DNA of 37,050 nucleotides from contig JAMPIE010000021.1 of assembly GCA_023663135.1 (NCBI GenBank), positions 1-37,050 of the forward strand, given 5' to 3'. The notes below the pieces were generated by a model. The model worked only from the letters and a program-made list of their open reading frames with translations. It was not told where the DNA came from and made no database searches. This stretch comes from Alloprevotella sp. (GTDB lineage: Bacteria > Bacteroidota > Bacteroidia > Bacteroidales > Muribaculaceae). Shown in pieces: positions 1 to 10,700 of the stretch; position 1 is the stretch's first letter, and each line of letters starts with the position of its first letter. The position numbers and the translations under genes are program-made.

Positions 1-3000
1 CGGGCGAGTTTGACGGCACACTTGTCATTGAGAATCCGGTTGAGGGCGAGTTTACATCATCAGATGAGGGCTTGGCAGTCGGGTCATCATGGACACGAAC
101 CGTCTCTGGTGTTACAGTCAATATGCAATCTACAAGCCGCAATTCTCTGAATAATGATCAAAAGACTTTGTGGTATATTGATGCTGAGAGATTCATCATT
201 GGCGGTGAAGTGAAGCTTGAAGTGCCTCGATACAAGATAAAGAAGATTACTACAGTATTTAAGGCCCCGGAAAATGGTAGCCCCTACCTGACTATAAGTG
301 ATTGGGATAATTCAAGTGACGCCAATGAAACACAGAGCTCGACAAGTGACAAAACCCTTGAGAAGGAATTCGCATCGGGTGTGACTGCCGTCAGACTGAC
401 TACGGGCGGATATGCTCGTTCTCCTTTGGTGAAGAGCATCACCCTCGAGGTCGTGGCCGATGAGGAGTTGCTTCCCGACTTTGACCTGCCGTTTGAGCCT
501 ACCACCATTGTCGATGGCGAGTTTGCCGAGGGTACAAAGTGGTATTCACTTGTAATCGATACCGGGCAAAACCTCGCAATCCACAGCCAGCAGTCAAACT
601 ATGGCTCTGAGAAAGGGTGGATTATTTTTGACGTTAACCATGATAAAAAGTTCCCAAAGAACAGCACGACTTATGAGCCGACCAACGATCATTTATGGTG
701 TTTTGTCGGTGGCTATTCCAAGGGATACAAGATTTATAATAGAGCATATGGAACATCGATGGTGCTTGGTTGCGAATCCACATTGACAGGTACGAATGGA
801 TTAGGAACAAAGATTCTCCTTGTTTCGCCGGATGCCGAAAATTATGCAACCGAATGGAACGTAGATACAAAGGAAAATGACACTTATTACGTGTATCGCC
901 AGGACTCAAAGGACGCTACTAATAAGTCAGACCTTAACAGGTGGAATAGTGATGATCACCGCTTGACCATACTCACCGGCCGACCTGCATCAGGTGGAGC
1001 TATCCGATTTGTGGAGTGCACAAACCTGCCGACCGAGAATCCGACGGTGACGCTGCCTTTTGATCCGACTACTGTTGACAATGGTGAGTTTGCTTCCAAT
1101 ACCAAGTGGTATTACATGAAGATTAAGGGCGCATACATCATAGACAATAGCGCAGCAAATGGAGGGGCAATCAAGCCCAATGGTACCAACCCTAATGGTG
1201 CGGCCAATTCACTATGGTGTGTCGAGCAAACGACAGACAATACTTTCCGGTTCTACAACTATGAAGCCGGTACATCAAAGGTGCTTGTCGGTCCTGACTC
1301 AGATAGCTCCGATGCGGTGATTGTGCTTAAGGACTTGAATTCGTCAGGTGTCACCGCTTGGGAAGTGAAGCCCCATGACCAGGGCGGGACCAAGTATCTT
1401 GTCAAGAAACCCGGCAGCAACAATTTATATTGGAATAAGCGTGACTCTGACCGAAATAATAAATTGTCGTACTGGGACACCGCTTCTTCCACCGATGACA
1501 CCGGGTCAGCCGTGGAGTTCATAGAGTATACGGGCGAGCTTCCGAGCCTTGTTCCTCTTGAGGAAGTGACCATGGAGTTCAATAACTGGTATCAAGGCAA
1601 TTGGGGCGACGACAAGTGGCATCCTTACTGGCAATCCACCATCGACGCTGACAACGGCAGGCCCGTCTATTTCCGCATCGAGGGCACGGGCGACGTCGTG
1701 GGTATGTCCAAGAATTATTTTTACCTCCACAATGGACAGACATCGACGCTCTCATGCGACCCTCGGTATTATATCGAGAGCATAGAGATGGACATCGTGA
1801 AGTCTGACGGCAACTCGTCAATCACTCTAAGCAATGGAGCAAGCGTGGTTTCTGAGTCCATCGCCGGCGACAAGACTGTGAAGATGGAGGGCGGCCTGAT
1901 GTGGCAGCCTATTCGCACTATGACAATCGGCAGCAGCAACATCCGAGTGACAAAGATAAAGGTTCACCTTGTGCCTAAGGCGGGCCAGGAGTTTGTGCCT
2001 GATGCGGATACTTGGTATCGCCTCAATGTAGTGGGCGGCGGCAGCAACCGTCGCGGACGCTCATGGGAGGTTTACCACAACGGCTATGAGCCGGCACCGG
2101 CCACGGCAGCCAACGCCACCGGCGGCACCGGCCGTCTGCTCACCAACGAGGCCGCCGCCCCCTTCAACGACTACCAGCTCTTCAAGTTCATTGCCGGCTC
2201 CGACGGCAAGTATGCCATCCAGAGCAAGGGCAACGGCAAGTATCTCTCCGACTCCGGCAAGGACTCGGAGCAGGCCGCCTCGCGCTTTGACTTCTCGTCG
2301 GAGATCCCCGTCTACGCCTATTATATATACAGCACGCAGACCGAGGGCAACGACCTGACCAAGGCTTGCCTCTACCTGACCGACCCCAACGCGGCGGGCG
2401 ACCCGAAGTTCCTCAACTGCGCCGCCGACGGGCAGGGCTATGCCGTCGACTACTTCACCAACGTCACCAACGCCGACAATGCCCACTACTTCACCTTCAC
2501 CCCGATGGAGGAGAACCGCATGGCATTGATCAGTTCCACATCTAATTTCTTGACCGGAGCAGACTATGATACGGCAAATGGCTCATATTTTAATAATCTG
2601 ACAACGAAAGTGACAGAAAGCTCTCCTGTAAAGATGAAGTTTACATCTGAAGGGGCCATGGGCTATTCAAGCAAGGATAACAATACACGCCGAATCATCA
2701 TGTTCAATAAGAACAAGACGGCTACCTTGGTGCCTGTTGATGCCCCTGAGGGTTACTATGTAACGAAGTTGACATTTGACGTTTCGCCTCACTCAACCGG
2801 AGCAACATCATTTACAATCAATGGTGTGTCGGTTGATATACCGGCAGGTGTGGACAATCACCATATCGTATCGCTGACATCAACGCCCACTGCTCCCCAG
2901 TCGTGGACCATAGCATCGGGCAATGGAGAGTTCTTCATCTGGAACATGACCGTCGAGTTCTCGCGCCCCTTCTCGGCCCAGCTTCGCGCCGAGCAGATGG

Positions 3001-6000
3001 CCGACCGCATCCGCAACCTGGGCAAGCTCACCGCCCTGGGCTTCACCCAGGCCGAGGCCAACAGCCGCGCCAACGCGCTGAAGGCCCACGACTTCGGCGA
3101 GTCATCGTCGGAGGAGGTGATCGCCTACTGCAACAAGGCATTCACCGACTACCTGGCCACGGCCAAGTATGAGGGCGAGGACGCCTCCGCGGCCCCCCTC
3201 TTCCACCTCAACAACGCCTCCTTTGACGGCTCGCTGGCCCTCGACCCGGCCGACAACACCCCGACGCTGTTTGAGGCCATGAGCGCCCCGGCCCTCTGGA
3301 CCCCGACGAAGAACGCCGACGACGGCTCCATCAAGCTCTACAATCCCTATGCCAAGCGCTGGCTCGCCGTCAGCGAGGTCGGAGCCTACTCGGCTGTCGA
3401 GAACGAGGCCGACGCCACATGGCTCTTCCTCGGCGGCTCGTCGCAGGAAAACCTGGCCATCCTCACCCTCTCGGCCGAGAACACCAACAGCGCCGTGACC
3501 GCCGCCACAGCCTCCACGCTGAGCCTCACCGCCGCCGGCACCGACATCTCCGGCACCGACCACTGGACTCTCAAGCGCCTCTCTTCCGACAAGGACATCT
3601 CTGACGTGATGAAGGCCACCGAGGCCCTCGTGCTTGCCGGCCTGGCCAAGTATGAGAAGGTGCCCGCCATCTGGTCAAAGGAGGACCTCGACGCCGTGAA
3701 GAAGGCTATCAACGACGTGGATGTGCCCTCAGGCGCCGACCTGGGCAACCTCATCGACAAGGTGAAGGAATATGAGGCAGGCCTCAACACGGCTGAGAAT
3801 GAAGCCTACACAAAGGCCCTGAACGTAAACTTCTACCTCACGCAGAAGACCGCCCCGACCTCCGGCAGCCGCATCATCAGCGTCAACGCCGACAACGCCC
3901 TTGTGCGCGTCGATGGCCTGGACAACAACTCGCTCTTTACTTTCGCCGACGAAAAGGAGGGCAAGGTCCGCATAGCCCACAAGAACGCCGCCGGCGAGAA
4001 TTGCTACGTGACCCGCAACGGCAACGGCTATGGCCTCACCCCCGCCGACGCGATAGCCGACGACAAGGGCTGGTTTGAGATTGTAGTGGAGCCCCAGGGC
4101 AACACCGGGGCCTACGGCGAGAATGAGATAGCCCTCCTCGACCCGCAGGGCGGCTTCATCAACCGCAACGGCAAGGACGGCTTTGGCCTCCAGAGCTACG
4201 GCAGCGACGACGACGGCTCGCGCTGGTATGTCACCGCCATGACCAACGCCACGCTCTCGGCCGACATCGAGGCCGCCCGCCAAAGCGCTCTCAGCGCCCT
4301 GTCCGACATGGAGCGCGTGCCCTTCTTCTGGACCGCCGACGACGTCGCCGCAGCCCGCGCCGAGGTGAACGCCCTGAAGGTGCCCGCCGGCAACTTCTCC
4401 GCCGAGGAGATACTTCAGAAAGTGGTGGAGGCCACCGCTGCCTTCAACGCCTCCGTGGCCAAGGCAGCCGCCACCGCCGTAGGCAAGGCATTTGCCGCCC
4501 ACAACGCCACCGGCGAACGCTCCGGCTACCTCTCCACCAACAAGGCAGGTGCCGGCGACGAAAACGACACCTATCTGACACAGCAGAAGGAGATCTCCGG
4601 CGACACCGAGAAATGGACTCTCACGGAGGCTGACAAGACGGTGCCCACCTTCTATATCACCCATAGCGATGCTCAAGGCAACGTTGACTACATAGGCCCC
4701 AACCCCGGCAGCAACAACACCCCCTGGCGCATCAAGTCCACCCAGGAGGAGGCCGGCCAGTTTAAGGTTGTCCCCGCCGGCGCCAACGGCAAGGTGGGCT
4801 TCATGGCCTATCCCGCCGCCGACGAGTCGGTGGCCTACCTCCACCGCTGGGATGTGGCCCAGACCAACCGCATAGTGCGCTGGAGCCAGAGCGCCGACAT
4901 GTCGCAATGGACAGTAATGGGCCTTGAGCCCGAGGCCCTCGACGCGCAGCGCACCGCCGACATATCCGAGGCCAACGACCAGCTCGAGAAGATGCGCCGC
5001 CTCACCGCCATCTGGGCCTCAGAGGATATCGACGCCGCCCAGGCCAAGCTCCTTGATGAGATACCCGCCATCGCCGACAACGCCGACGAGGCCCTTGAGA
5101 GCTACATCGCCGCCAAAGAGGCCATCGACAAGGTGATAGCCGAGCTCAACGAGACCATCACCGACCGCACCCTCTACTTCACCAACGTGTCAAACGCCGG
5201 CATCATAGCCGTGGGCGACGCGCAGGGTGATAACCAGGGCAAGCTCTACCGCCAGCGCACCTCCGGCCTGGTCAACGCCAACTTCTTCCGCCTCGTGCCC
5301 TCCGGCACCGGCTTCAAGCTCTTCAACGAGGCATCGGGCCGCTACATTGCCGGCCTCCCCGGAGGCGATAACCAGCAGTGGGGCACCGCCGACAACGAGG
5401 CCAACGCCGGCGTCATCTACTTTGACCCGACCTTCTGCTCCGGCACCAACGTCACCGGCCTGAGCACCACCTCCTCGCCCGGCGCCAACGGCCACTATTA
5501 CCTCCATGCCAACGCCGGCGACCCCGTGCGCTGGGGAGGCGACAACGACCCCTCGCGCTGGATCGTGGCCGCAGCTTCCGAGACCCAGATAGCCGCCGCC
5601 AAGTACATAGCATGGCTTGAGGACGCCAAGGACGCCACCCCGTGGGGCGCCTACGCCCTGGCCGACGGCATCACCGCCATCCAGAACACGATGGCCAACG
5701 GCGGCGCCCTTGCCAGTGTCGAGAGCGCCTATGCCGAGGCCGTCCGCCGCGCCGAGCAGAGCATCGCCTCCTCCGGCCAGGACGCCGAGGTGGTGATAAG
5801 CCACGTGCCTTCGGGCAAGCTGCTCACCGTAGGCTCTGACAACACCCTGGTCAAGAACGCCGACGGACGCACCGACGAAGACAAGCGCAACGGCAAGTAT
5901 GGCGAGACCCAGCGCTGGAAGCTCGTGGCAGTCCCCGAGACCTCCAACCGCTTCCACATCCTCTCGAGCCAGAGCGACGAAAACGGCGAGAGAAACCGCT

Positions 6001-7535
6001 ACGTAAGCTCCTTCTCCACCTCTGAGGAGGGCGACGTTGTGGGCGCGACCACCACTGCCGACGAGCGCCTGGCCGCCGTCATCGCCCTCCATGAGGGCCA
6101 CCTGGTGTTTGCCGACGGCGACGAGCCTAAGGGTCGCGCCGACGATGACCAGGCCGCTGAGAAGGACCACTGGATTATCGGGCTCTACCAGCCCAACACC
6201 ATGAAGCCCGAAGTGTCGGGCTTCAACGAGACCAAGCTCTACTATATCCGCAACGTGGCCAAGATGCGCGAGAGCGAGGCCAACAAGCAGCGCCAGTATC
6301 TCACCGCCGGCGGCTCTGCCTCAGGCAGCGACCTGCGCCTCTTCAAGGAGCCTCAGGCAGCCTCGCTCTGGTATATCACTGAAACCGGCCTCCCGGGACA
6401 GTATTATATCCGCAACGCCTACTACCCCGACCTGATCATCAAGCACCCCAACAAGGTGACCACCGACGAGGCCGACGCCTCCACCCGCCTCTTCATCAAC
6501 GAGAGTCGTTTCACCGACTCCAAGAAGGATGTGGGCCTCTACATCTCCACCACCGCAGAGATGACCGAGGGGAGCGGCAGCTGCCTCGACCGCGGCAGCT
6601 TCAACTCCGACAAGAATGCCACCTTTGACGGCCTCTCAGGCGGCTATGCCCCCAAGGCCAACGACTACCTTGGCACCGCATGGGTGTTCACCCCGGTGAG
6701 CGAGAACGAGGAGGTGGACTTCTTCAACCGCACCCAGAAGACCGGCTACCAAGCCTCCATGGCCATGATTGAATATCTGCGTCAGACCAACCCCTGGTGT
6801 CACGATGCCTTTGACCGTGCTGCCGGCAACATCGGAGCCACCATGTCGCCCAACGGCTCATTTGGCGAGAGCCTCAAGCAGCTCGACGAGCAGAGCGCCC
6901 TCAACGACCTGAAGGACGACTTTGCCGCAATGCTGGCCGATGAGCTCCCCGGCAAGACCTTCATAATCCACTCCCTGGCCCGCCTCAACGCCATCCCCGA
7001 TGTGCCCACCGGACGCGTGGGCGTCAACGAGAACGGCGCCGTGGCCATGGCCCCGGGCGTGACCGACGACACCGACGCCTTCACCTTCATGCCGAGCGAG
7101 AAAGACGGATATTTCTATCTCTACAACGGCGAAGGCAAGTTTATGGGCGCCAGCGGCAGCCGCACCCTCGTTGACGACATCGACGATGCCGGCCGCTACA
7201 CCCTCGAGCTCCACTTCGAGCTCTCAGGCGGAGTGCCCACCAACTACTGGACGGCCATCAAGCAAGACAACGGCAAGTATCTCAAGATGGCCGCCACGGG
7301 CACCGGCGATGCCGAGCTCATAGGCGACCGCGCCAACGCCAACTCCACCGAGGCCGGCTTTGAGTTTACCCTCTTCACCCCCAGCCCCACCGGCATAGAG
7401 GATGTTACCCCCGACGCTCCCGAAACCATCGGAACCCTCTCCGGCGAGGTGTATGACCTCCAAGGCCGCCGTGTCAAGGGCGCCCTCACCCCCGGCTTCT
7501 ACATCATCTCAGGCCGCAAGGTGCTGGTGAAGTAA
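1..7535 (+). CDS. Giant modular secreted protein, 3' part (5' end outside window)
   Basis: The reading frame is open from base 3 to the TAA at 7533-7535, so at least 2510 codons are visible and the true start lies left of the window. TTG at 72 is only an internal codon. The visible protein alternates beta modules with short helical linkers. Two lectin-like units start with GEF...KWY (about 510-1030 and 1070-1540). Later units carry NGKY/SGRY-type turns typical of beta-trefoil (ricin-like) folds. Helical segments (for example around 3590-3800, 4240-4500 and 4950-5160) resemble FIVAR-type linkers. The end is YDLQGRRVKGALTPGFYI followed by a basic GRKVLVK tail, a Bacteroidales C-terminal sorting-like signal. 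I see no catalytic motif. GC content switches sharply inside the gene: AT-richer up to about 2000 and at 2520-2890, GC-rich elsewhere. A surface glycan-binding or adhesin role is inference only. Confidence 0.85.
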   Translation, partial: GEFDGTLVIENPVEGEFTSSDEGLAVGSSWTRTVSGVTVNMQSTSRNSLNNDQKTLWYIDAERFIIGGEVKLEVPRYKIKKITTVFKAPENGSPYLTISDWDNSSDANETQSSTSDKTLEKEFASGVTAVRLTTGGYARSPLVKSITLEVVADEELLPDFDLPFEPTTIVDGEFAEGTKWYSLVIDTGQNLAIHSQQSNYGSEKGWIIFDVNHDKKFPKNSTTYEPTNDHLWCFVGGYSKGYKIYNRAYGTSMVLGCESTLTGTNGLGTKILLVSPDAENYATEWNVDTKENDTYYVYRQDSKDATNKSDLNRWNSDDHRLTILTGRPASGGAIRFVECTNLPTENPTVTLPFDPTTVDNGEFASNTKWYYMKIKGAYIIDNSAANGGAIKPNGTNPNGAANSLWCVEQTTDNTFRFYNYEAGTSKVLVGPDSDSSDAVIVLKDLNSSGVTAWEVKPHDQGGTKYLVKKPGSNNLYWNKRDSDRNNKLSYWDTASSTDDTGSAVEFIEYTGELPSLVPLEEVTMEFNNWYQGNWGDDKWHPYWQSTIDADNGRPVYFRIEGTGDVVGMSKNYFYLHNGQTSTLSCDPRYYIESIEMDIVKSDGNSSITLSNGASVVSESIAGDKTVKMEGGLMWQPIRTMTIGSSNIRVTKIKVHLVPKAGQEFVPDADTWYRLNVVGGGSNRRGRSWEVYHNGYEPAPATAANATGGTGRLLTNEAAAPFNDYQLFKFIAGSDGKYAIQSKGNGKYLSDSGKDSEQAASRFDFSSEIPVYAYYIYSTQTEGNDLTKACLYLTDPNAAGDPKFLNCAADGQGYAVDYFTNVTNADNAHYFTFTPMEENRMALISSTSNFLTGADYDTANGSYFNNLTTKVTESSPVKMKFTSEGAMGYSSKDNNTRRIIMFNKNKTATLVPVDAPEGYYVTKLTFDVSPHSTGATSFTINGVSVDIPAGVDNHHIVSLTSTPTAPQSWTIASGNGEFFIWNMTVEFSRPFSAQLRAEQMADRIRNLGKLTALGFTQAEANSRANALKAHDFGESSSEEVIAYCNKAFTDYLATAKYEGEDASAAPLFHLNNASFDGSLALDPADNTPTLFEAMSAPALWTPTKNADDGSIKLYNPYAKRWLAVSEVGAYSAVENEADATWLFLGGSSQENLAILTLSAENTNSAVTAATASTLSLTAAGTDISGTDHWTLKRLSSDKDISDVMKATEALVLAGLAKYEKVPAIWSKEDLDAVKKAINDVDVPSGADLGNLIDKVKEYEAGLNTAENEAYTKALNVNFYLTQKTAPTSGSRIISVNADNALVRVDGLDNNSLFTFADEKEGKVRIAHKNAAGENCYVTRNGNGYGLTPADAIADDKGWFEIVVEPQGNTGAYGENEIALLDPQGGFINRNGKDGFGLQSYGSDDDGSRWYVTAMTNATLSADIEAARQSALSALSDMERVPFFWTADDVAAARAEVNALKVPAGNFSAEEILQKVVEATAAFNASVAKAAATAVGKAFAAHNATGERSGYLSTNKAGAGDENDTYLTQQKEISGDTEKWTLTEADKTVPTFYITHSDAQGNVDYIGPNPGSNNTPWRIKSTQEEAGQFKVVPAGANGKVGFMAYPAADESVAYLHRWDVAQTNRIVRWSQSADMSQWTVMGLEPEALDAQRTADISEANDQLEKMRRLTAIWASEDIDAAQAKLLDEIPAIADNADEALESYIAAKEAIDKVIAELNETITDRTLYFTNVSNAGIIAVGDAQGDNQGKLYRQRTSGLVNANFFRLVPSGTGFKLFNEASGRYIAGLPGGDNQQWGTADNEANAGVIYFDPTFCSGTNVTGLSTTSSPGANGHYYLHANAGDPVRWGGDNDPSRWIVAAASETQIAAAKYIAWLEDAKDATPWGAYALADGITAIQNTMANGGALASVESAYAEAVRRAEQSIASSGQDAEVVISHVPSGKLLTVGSDNTLVKNADGRTDEDKRNGKYGETQRWKLVAVPETSNRFHILSSQSDENGERNRYVSSFSTSEEGDVVGATTTADERLAAVIALHEGHLVFADGDEPKGRADDDQAAEKDHWIIGLYQPNTMKPEVSGFNETKLYYIRNVAKMRESEANKQRQYLTAGGSASGSDLRLFKEPQAASLWYITETGLPGQYYIRNAYYPDLIIKHPNKVTTDEADASTRLFINESRFTDSKKDVGLYISTTAEMTEGSGSCLDRGSFNSDKNATFDGLSGGYAPKANDYLGTAWVFTPVSENEEVDFFNRTQKTGYQASMAMIEYLRQTNPWCHDAFDRAAGNIGATMSPNGSFGESLKQLDEQSALNDLKDDFAAMLADELPGKTFIIHSLARLNAIPDVPTGRVGVNENGAVAMAPGVTDDTDAFTFMPSEKDGYFYLYNGEGKFMGASGSRTLVDDIDDAGRYTLELHFELSGGVPTNYWTAIKQDNGKYLKMAATGTGDAELIGDRANANSTEAGFEFTLFTPSPTGIEDVTPDAPETIGTLSGEVYDLQGRRVKGALTPGFYIISGRKVLVK

Positions 7536-7575
7536 TCGACCCCACTCCGGCCATTCCGGCCGCGACCATACCAAC

Positions 7576-7625
7576 AGACAGCTCCGCGCCCCGTCGGCGC
7601 GGGGCTGTCTACTTAATTTTTTTTT
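7576..7625 (+). terminator. Rho-independent terminator of the giant protein gene
   Basis: Arms 7576-7590 and 7596-7610 pair over 15 positions with one G-T, around a 5-nt loop. A run of nine T follows at 7617-7625. It begins 41 bases after the stop codon. Confidence 0.9.
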
Positions 7626-7642
7626 GAAAACGGTGTTAAATT

Positions 7643-7674
7643 TTTGGCCAATTGGAAATTAGGGTGTAATTTTA
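7643..7674 (+). promoter_or_regulatory. Bacteroidetes-type promoter of the M60 peptidase gene
   Basis: TTTG at 7643-7646 is followed after exactly 20 bases by TAATTTTA at 7667-7674, one mismatch from the TAnnTTTG -7 consensus. The predicted 5' leader is about 70 bases and AT-rich. A CCAATTGG palindrome lies just after the -33 element (7648-7655), and TTTGGC/GCCAAA arms (7643-7648, 7677-7682) flank the -7 box. Whether these are operators cannot be told from one site. Confidence 0.65.
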
Positions 7675-7749
7675 TAGCCAAATTTGCCGTAGTGGCTCGA
7701 TCCCAACCTTAAATCAAACAAAAATTACCATAAAAACCAATCATTGAGA

Positions 7750-10700
7750 ATGAAACAACATCTACTCGGACGCATCAGTCTGACAGCCCTTTTCGCTCTC
7801 CTGGCCATCTGCGGCCTTCGCGCCGCCGACATTGCCGACGGAAAGGTCTATCAGATTGTTAATGACCGCTACAAGCTGGCCATGTCCATCAACGGGCCCA
7901 AGGGCAACATCTCCTGCTCTTCCCTTGATGCCAAAAACCTCGACCAGCTGTGGGAGGTGAAGTCGATGGGCGCCAATAAGTGGGCCTTGCAAAACCTCAC
8001 TACCGGCACCTGGCTCAAGAGCTCAGGCGCCACCTCTTCACCCTGGAAGCTGGCCGACGAGGCCGGCGACGACCTCACCATCTTTGAGTTTGCCGAGGTG
8101 ACCGGCACCGGCACCATGACCATCCGCCCCTCCTCGCAGAGCAGCTGGGGCATGGCCTTTGCCCATTGCGACGCCGGCAAGACCGTCGTGTGCTGGGACG
8201 CCTCAGCCTCCACCTCACAATGGGTATTCACCGAAGCTACCATCACCGACGAGGATAAAGCCAACGCCGCCAACCGTCTCGCCTCTATGAACGCCCACAT
8301 AGCCAACGCCGAGCAGTATCAGGCCGCCCTCTCCAACATCTTTGCCGACAAAGCCTGCACCACCCTCAAAGGCACCCCCTCCGACGCCGACCTGGCCGCT
8401 CTCCCCGACGTCCTTAAGGCAATGGTGAAGAAGGTGCAGAGCGGCGACTGGAGCGAGACCAACTACAACGACTCCTCCATCAAGTGGGATAGCCAGCATG
8501 CCAAGAAATTCCGCGTTCAGAGCTATGAAGTCTATTCACGCGGCGCCGAGATATGTGGCCTCACCGGCATACAGGCCTACACCAACATGAACAATCCCAC
8601 CGGCATCATGGCCAACTCCTATGACTGCCTCTTCATCATGGTTGACCAGGCCCCCAAGGATGGCTCCACCCTCTACTACGGCAACGCCCCCGGACGCGGC
8701 ATGTACAACGACTGGAAGACCGATACAGAGCTTCACGAGGGCCTCAACGTGGTGCCCGTATGGGGCGACCACTCCATGGGCTACATCTACTACACCGCCG
8801 ACACCTACTCAGACGGCAAGCGCCAGCACAAACTCGCCGAATTCCCCGACATCAAGATTCACATCGAGGGCGGTCTGGTCAACTCGTTCTACAACTCCAT
8901 CGGCGATGCCCTCTACACCCCCGACAAGCGCGAGGACTTCAACTATTACCGCGACCGCGCCCAGCACTGGATGTATGACATCATGGGCCGCCACATGATC
9001 CTCCACTTCTTCTTTGACCGCACCGAGACCGACGAGGGCAACGGCAACTACTGCGACGGCGTCAAGCAGCTCCTCGGCCCCGACTCCAAGCTCAACATCG
9101 AGACCGCCATCCACCAGTGGGATGAGCTCGGCATCACCGAGAAGCTCGTCATGGGCCTCATGAGCGACGACGACATTGACCGCGCCAACGCCGACGCCGC
9201 CAATGGCCGCGGCAACTGGTATGACCACCTCGCCGGCGACGACATCGCCCCCAGCGACCTCTGGGAATACTTCAACAACCGCCACATGGGCATCACCATG
9301 CAGGGCGGCCTCTACATGAACGCCACCTCATGGCGCACCGCCTACAACGGCAACACCATGTCATCTATCCTCGACCTCTTCAACGGCGGCTCCATCTGGG
9401 GCCCCGCCCACGAGTTTGGCCACTGCAACCAGGGCCCGATGAAGATAGCCGGCACCACCGAGATCTCCAACAACCACTTCTCCAACGTGGCCGTGTACAC
9501 CCATGTGGACCGCACCATACGCGCCAACATGATCAAGGACCAGGTGGACGTGTTCAACAAGGGCCTCACCTTCCTCGAGAACGGCATCTGGGGCACCACC
9601 CGCATGTATTTCCAGCTCTGGTATTACTATCACGCCCTAGGCAAGAACAAGAAGTTCTACCCCCGCCTCTATGAGCTCCTGCGCAAGAACCCCCTCCAGA
9701 AGAGCTACTACCTCAACCCTCGCTACGACGCCCTCCACTTCGTGAAGATGTGCTGCGTGGCCGCCCAGGAGGACCTCACCGACTACTTTGAGGCATGGGG
9801 CATGTTCGTGCCCCTGGAGAACTACCATATCGGCGACTACTCCAACTTCATGGTGACCCTCACCCAGGAAGATATCGACGCAGTCAAGAAAGAAATCAAG
9901 GCATATGGCTTTAAGCCCAACCGCAGCCTCCTCTTCATCGACGAACGCGTAGGCTCCAAGAAGGATTCATGGGCCGACTATATGGCCAAGGAAGACGCCG
10001 GCGACCTCGGCAGCATCGAGTCATTCCGGGCCAACACCCAGGTGACCAAGCCCTACACCTACCTGCTCAACGGCACCAACGTGAAGATGAGCGGCGGCGA
10101 AGGGGGCGTGGGCTTCATGATCTACTCCGACGACAACAAGCTCCTCGGCTTCTCCAACAGCTATGAGTTCCCCGTCTCCACCGCCTGTGCCCAGGCCCTG
10201 CTCAACGGCACCGCCCGCGTCGTGGCCATGAGCGCCGACAACAAGGAGACCAAGGCCGAGTCGACCTTCGCCTCGCTCACTGCCGCCGACCAGGCCGCCA
10301 TGCTCCAGGATATGATTGACAAGAGCGCATTCTATGTGGAGAATGTCGACTCCACCGCCACCAAGATAGGCCGCTTCAAGGTCAACTATGTGGCTCGCCT
10401 CAACGAGCTGCGCGAGCAGGCCATCGACGTCATCGCCAAGGCCGACGCCAACAAATATTCCGACGCCTACACCTCCCTGGCCAACGAATACTTTGACCTG
10501 ACCCAGAACGACCTCGTCAACATCCCCTTCATCCCCGGAGGCACCTACCACCTGACCCTCCGCGGCCTCGACAGCGACTATAGCAAGGCTCTGAGTGTGT
10601 CACGCAACAATGTCCGCGCCGTGGCCATCGACATGAAAGACACCAAGCAGCACTGGGTATTCGAGCCCGCCGGCGGCAACAAGTATTACATCAAGAATGT

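Noticed and set aside
3729..4907. Long minus-strand open frame of 392 codons opposite the giant gene
   Set aside because: Gly/Val/Ala-rich with no domain. It is the antisense of GC-rich coding DNA whose plus-strand frame is clearly protein-like.
5190..6170. Minus-strand open frame of 326 codons
   Set aside because: Same antisense artefact of high GC codon usage, with no signal, motif or promoter.
7431..7532. Firm assignment of the tails to type IX secretion
   Set aside because: Similarity is clear in outline, but no type IX component gene is in the window and many gut Bacteroidales with such tails may not have the full system, so I left it as a hypothesis.
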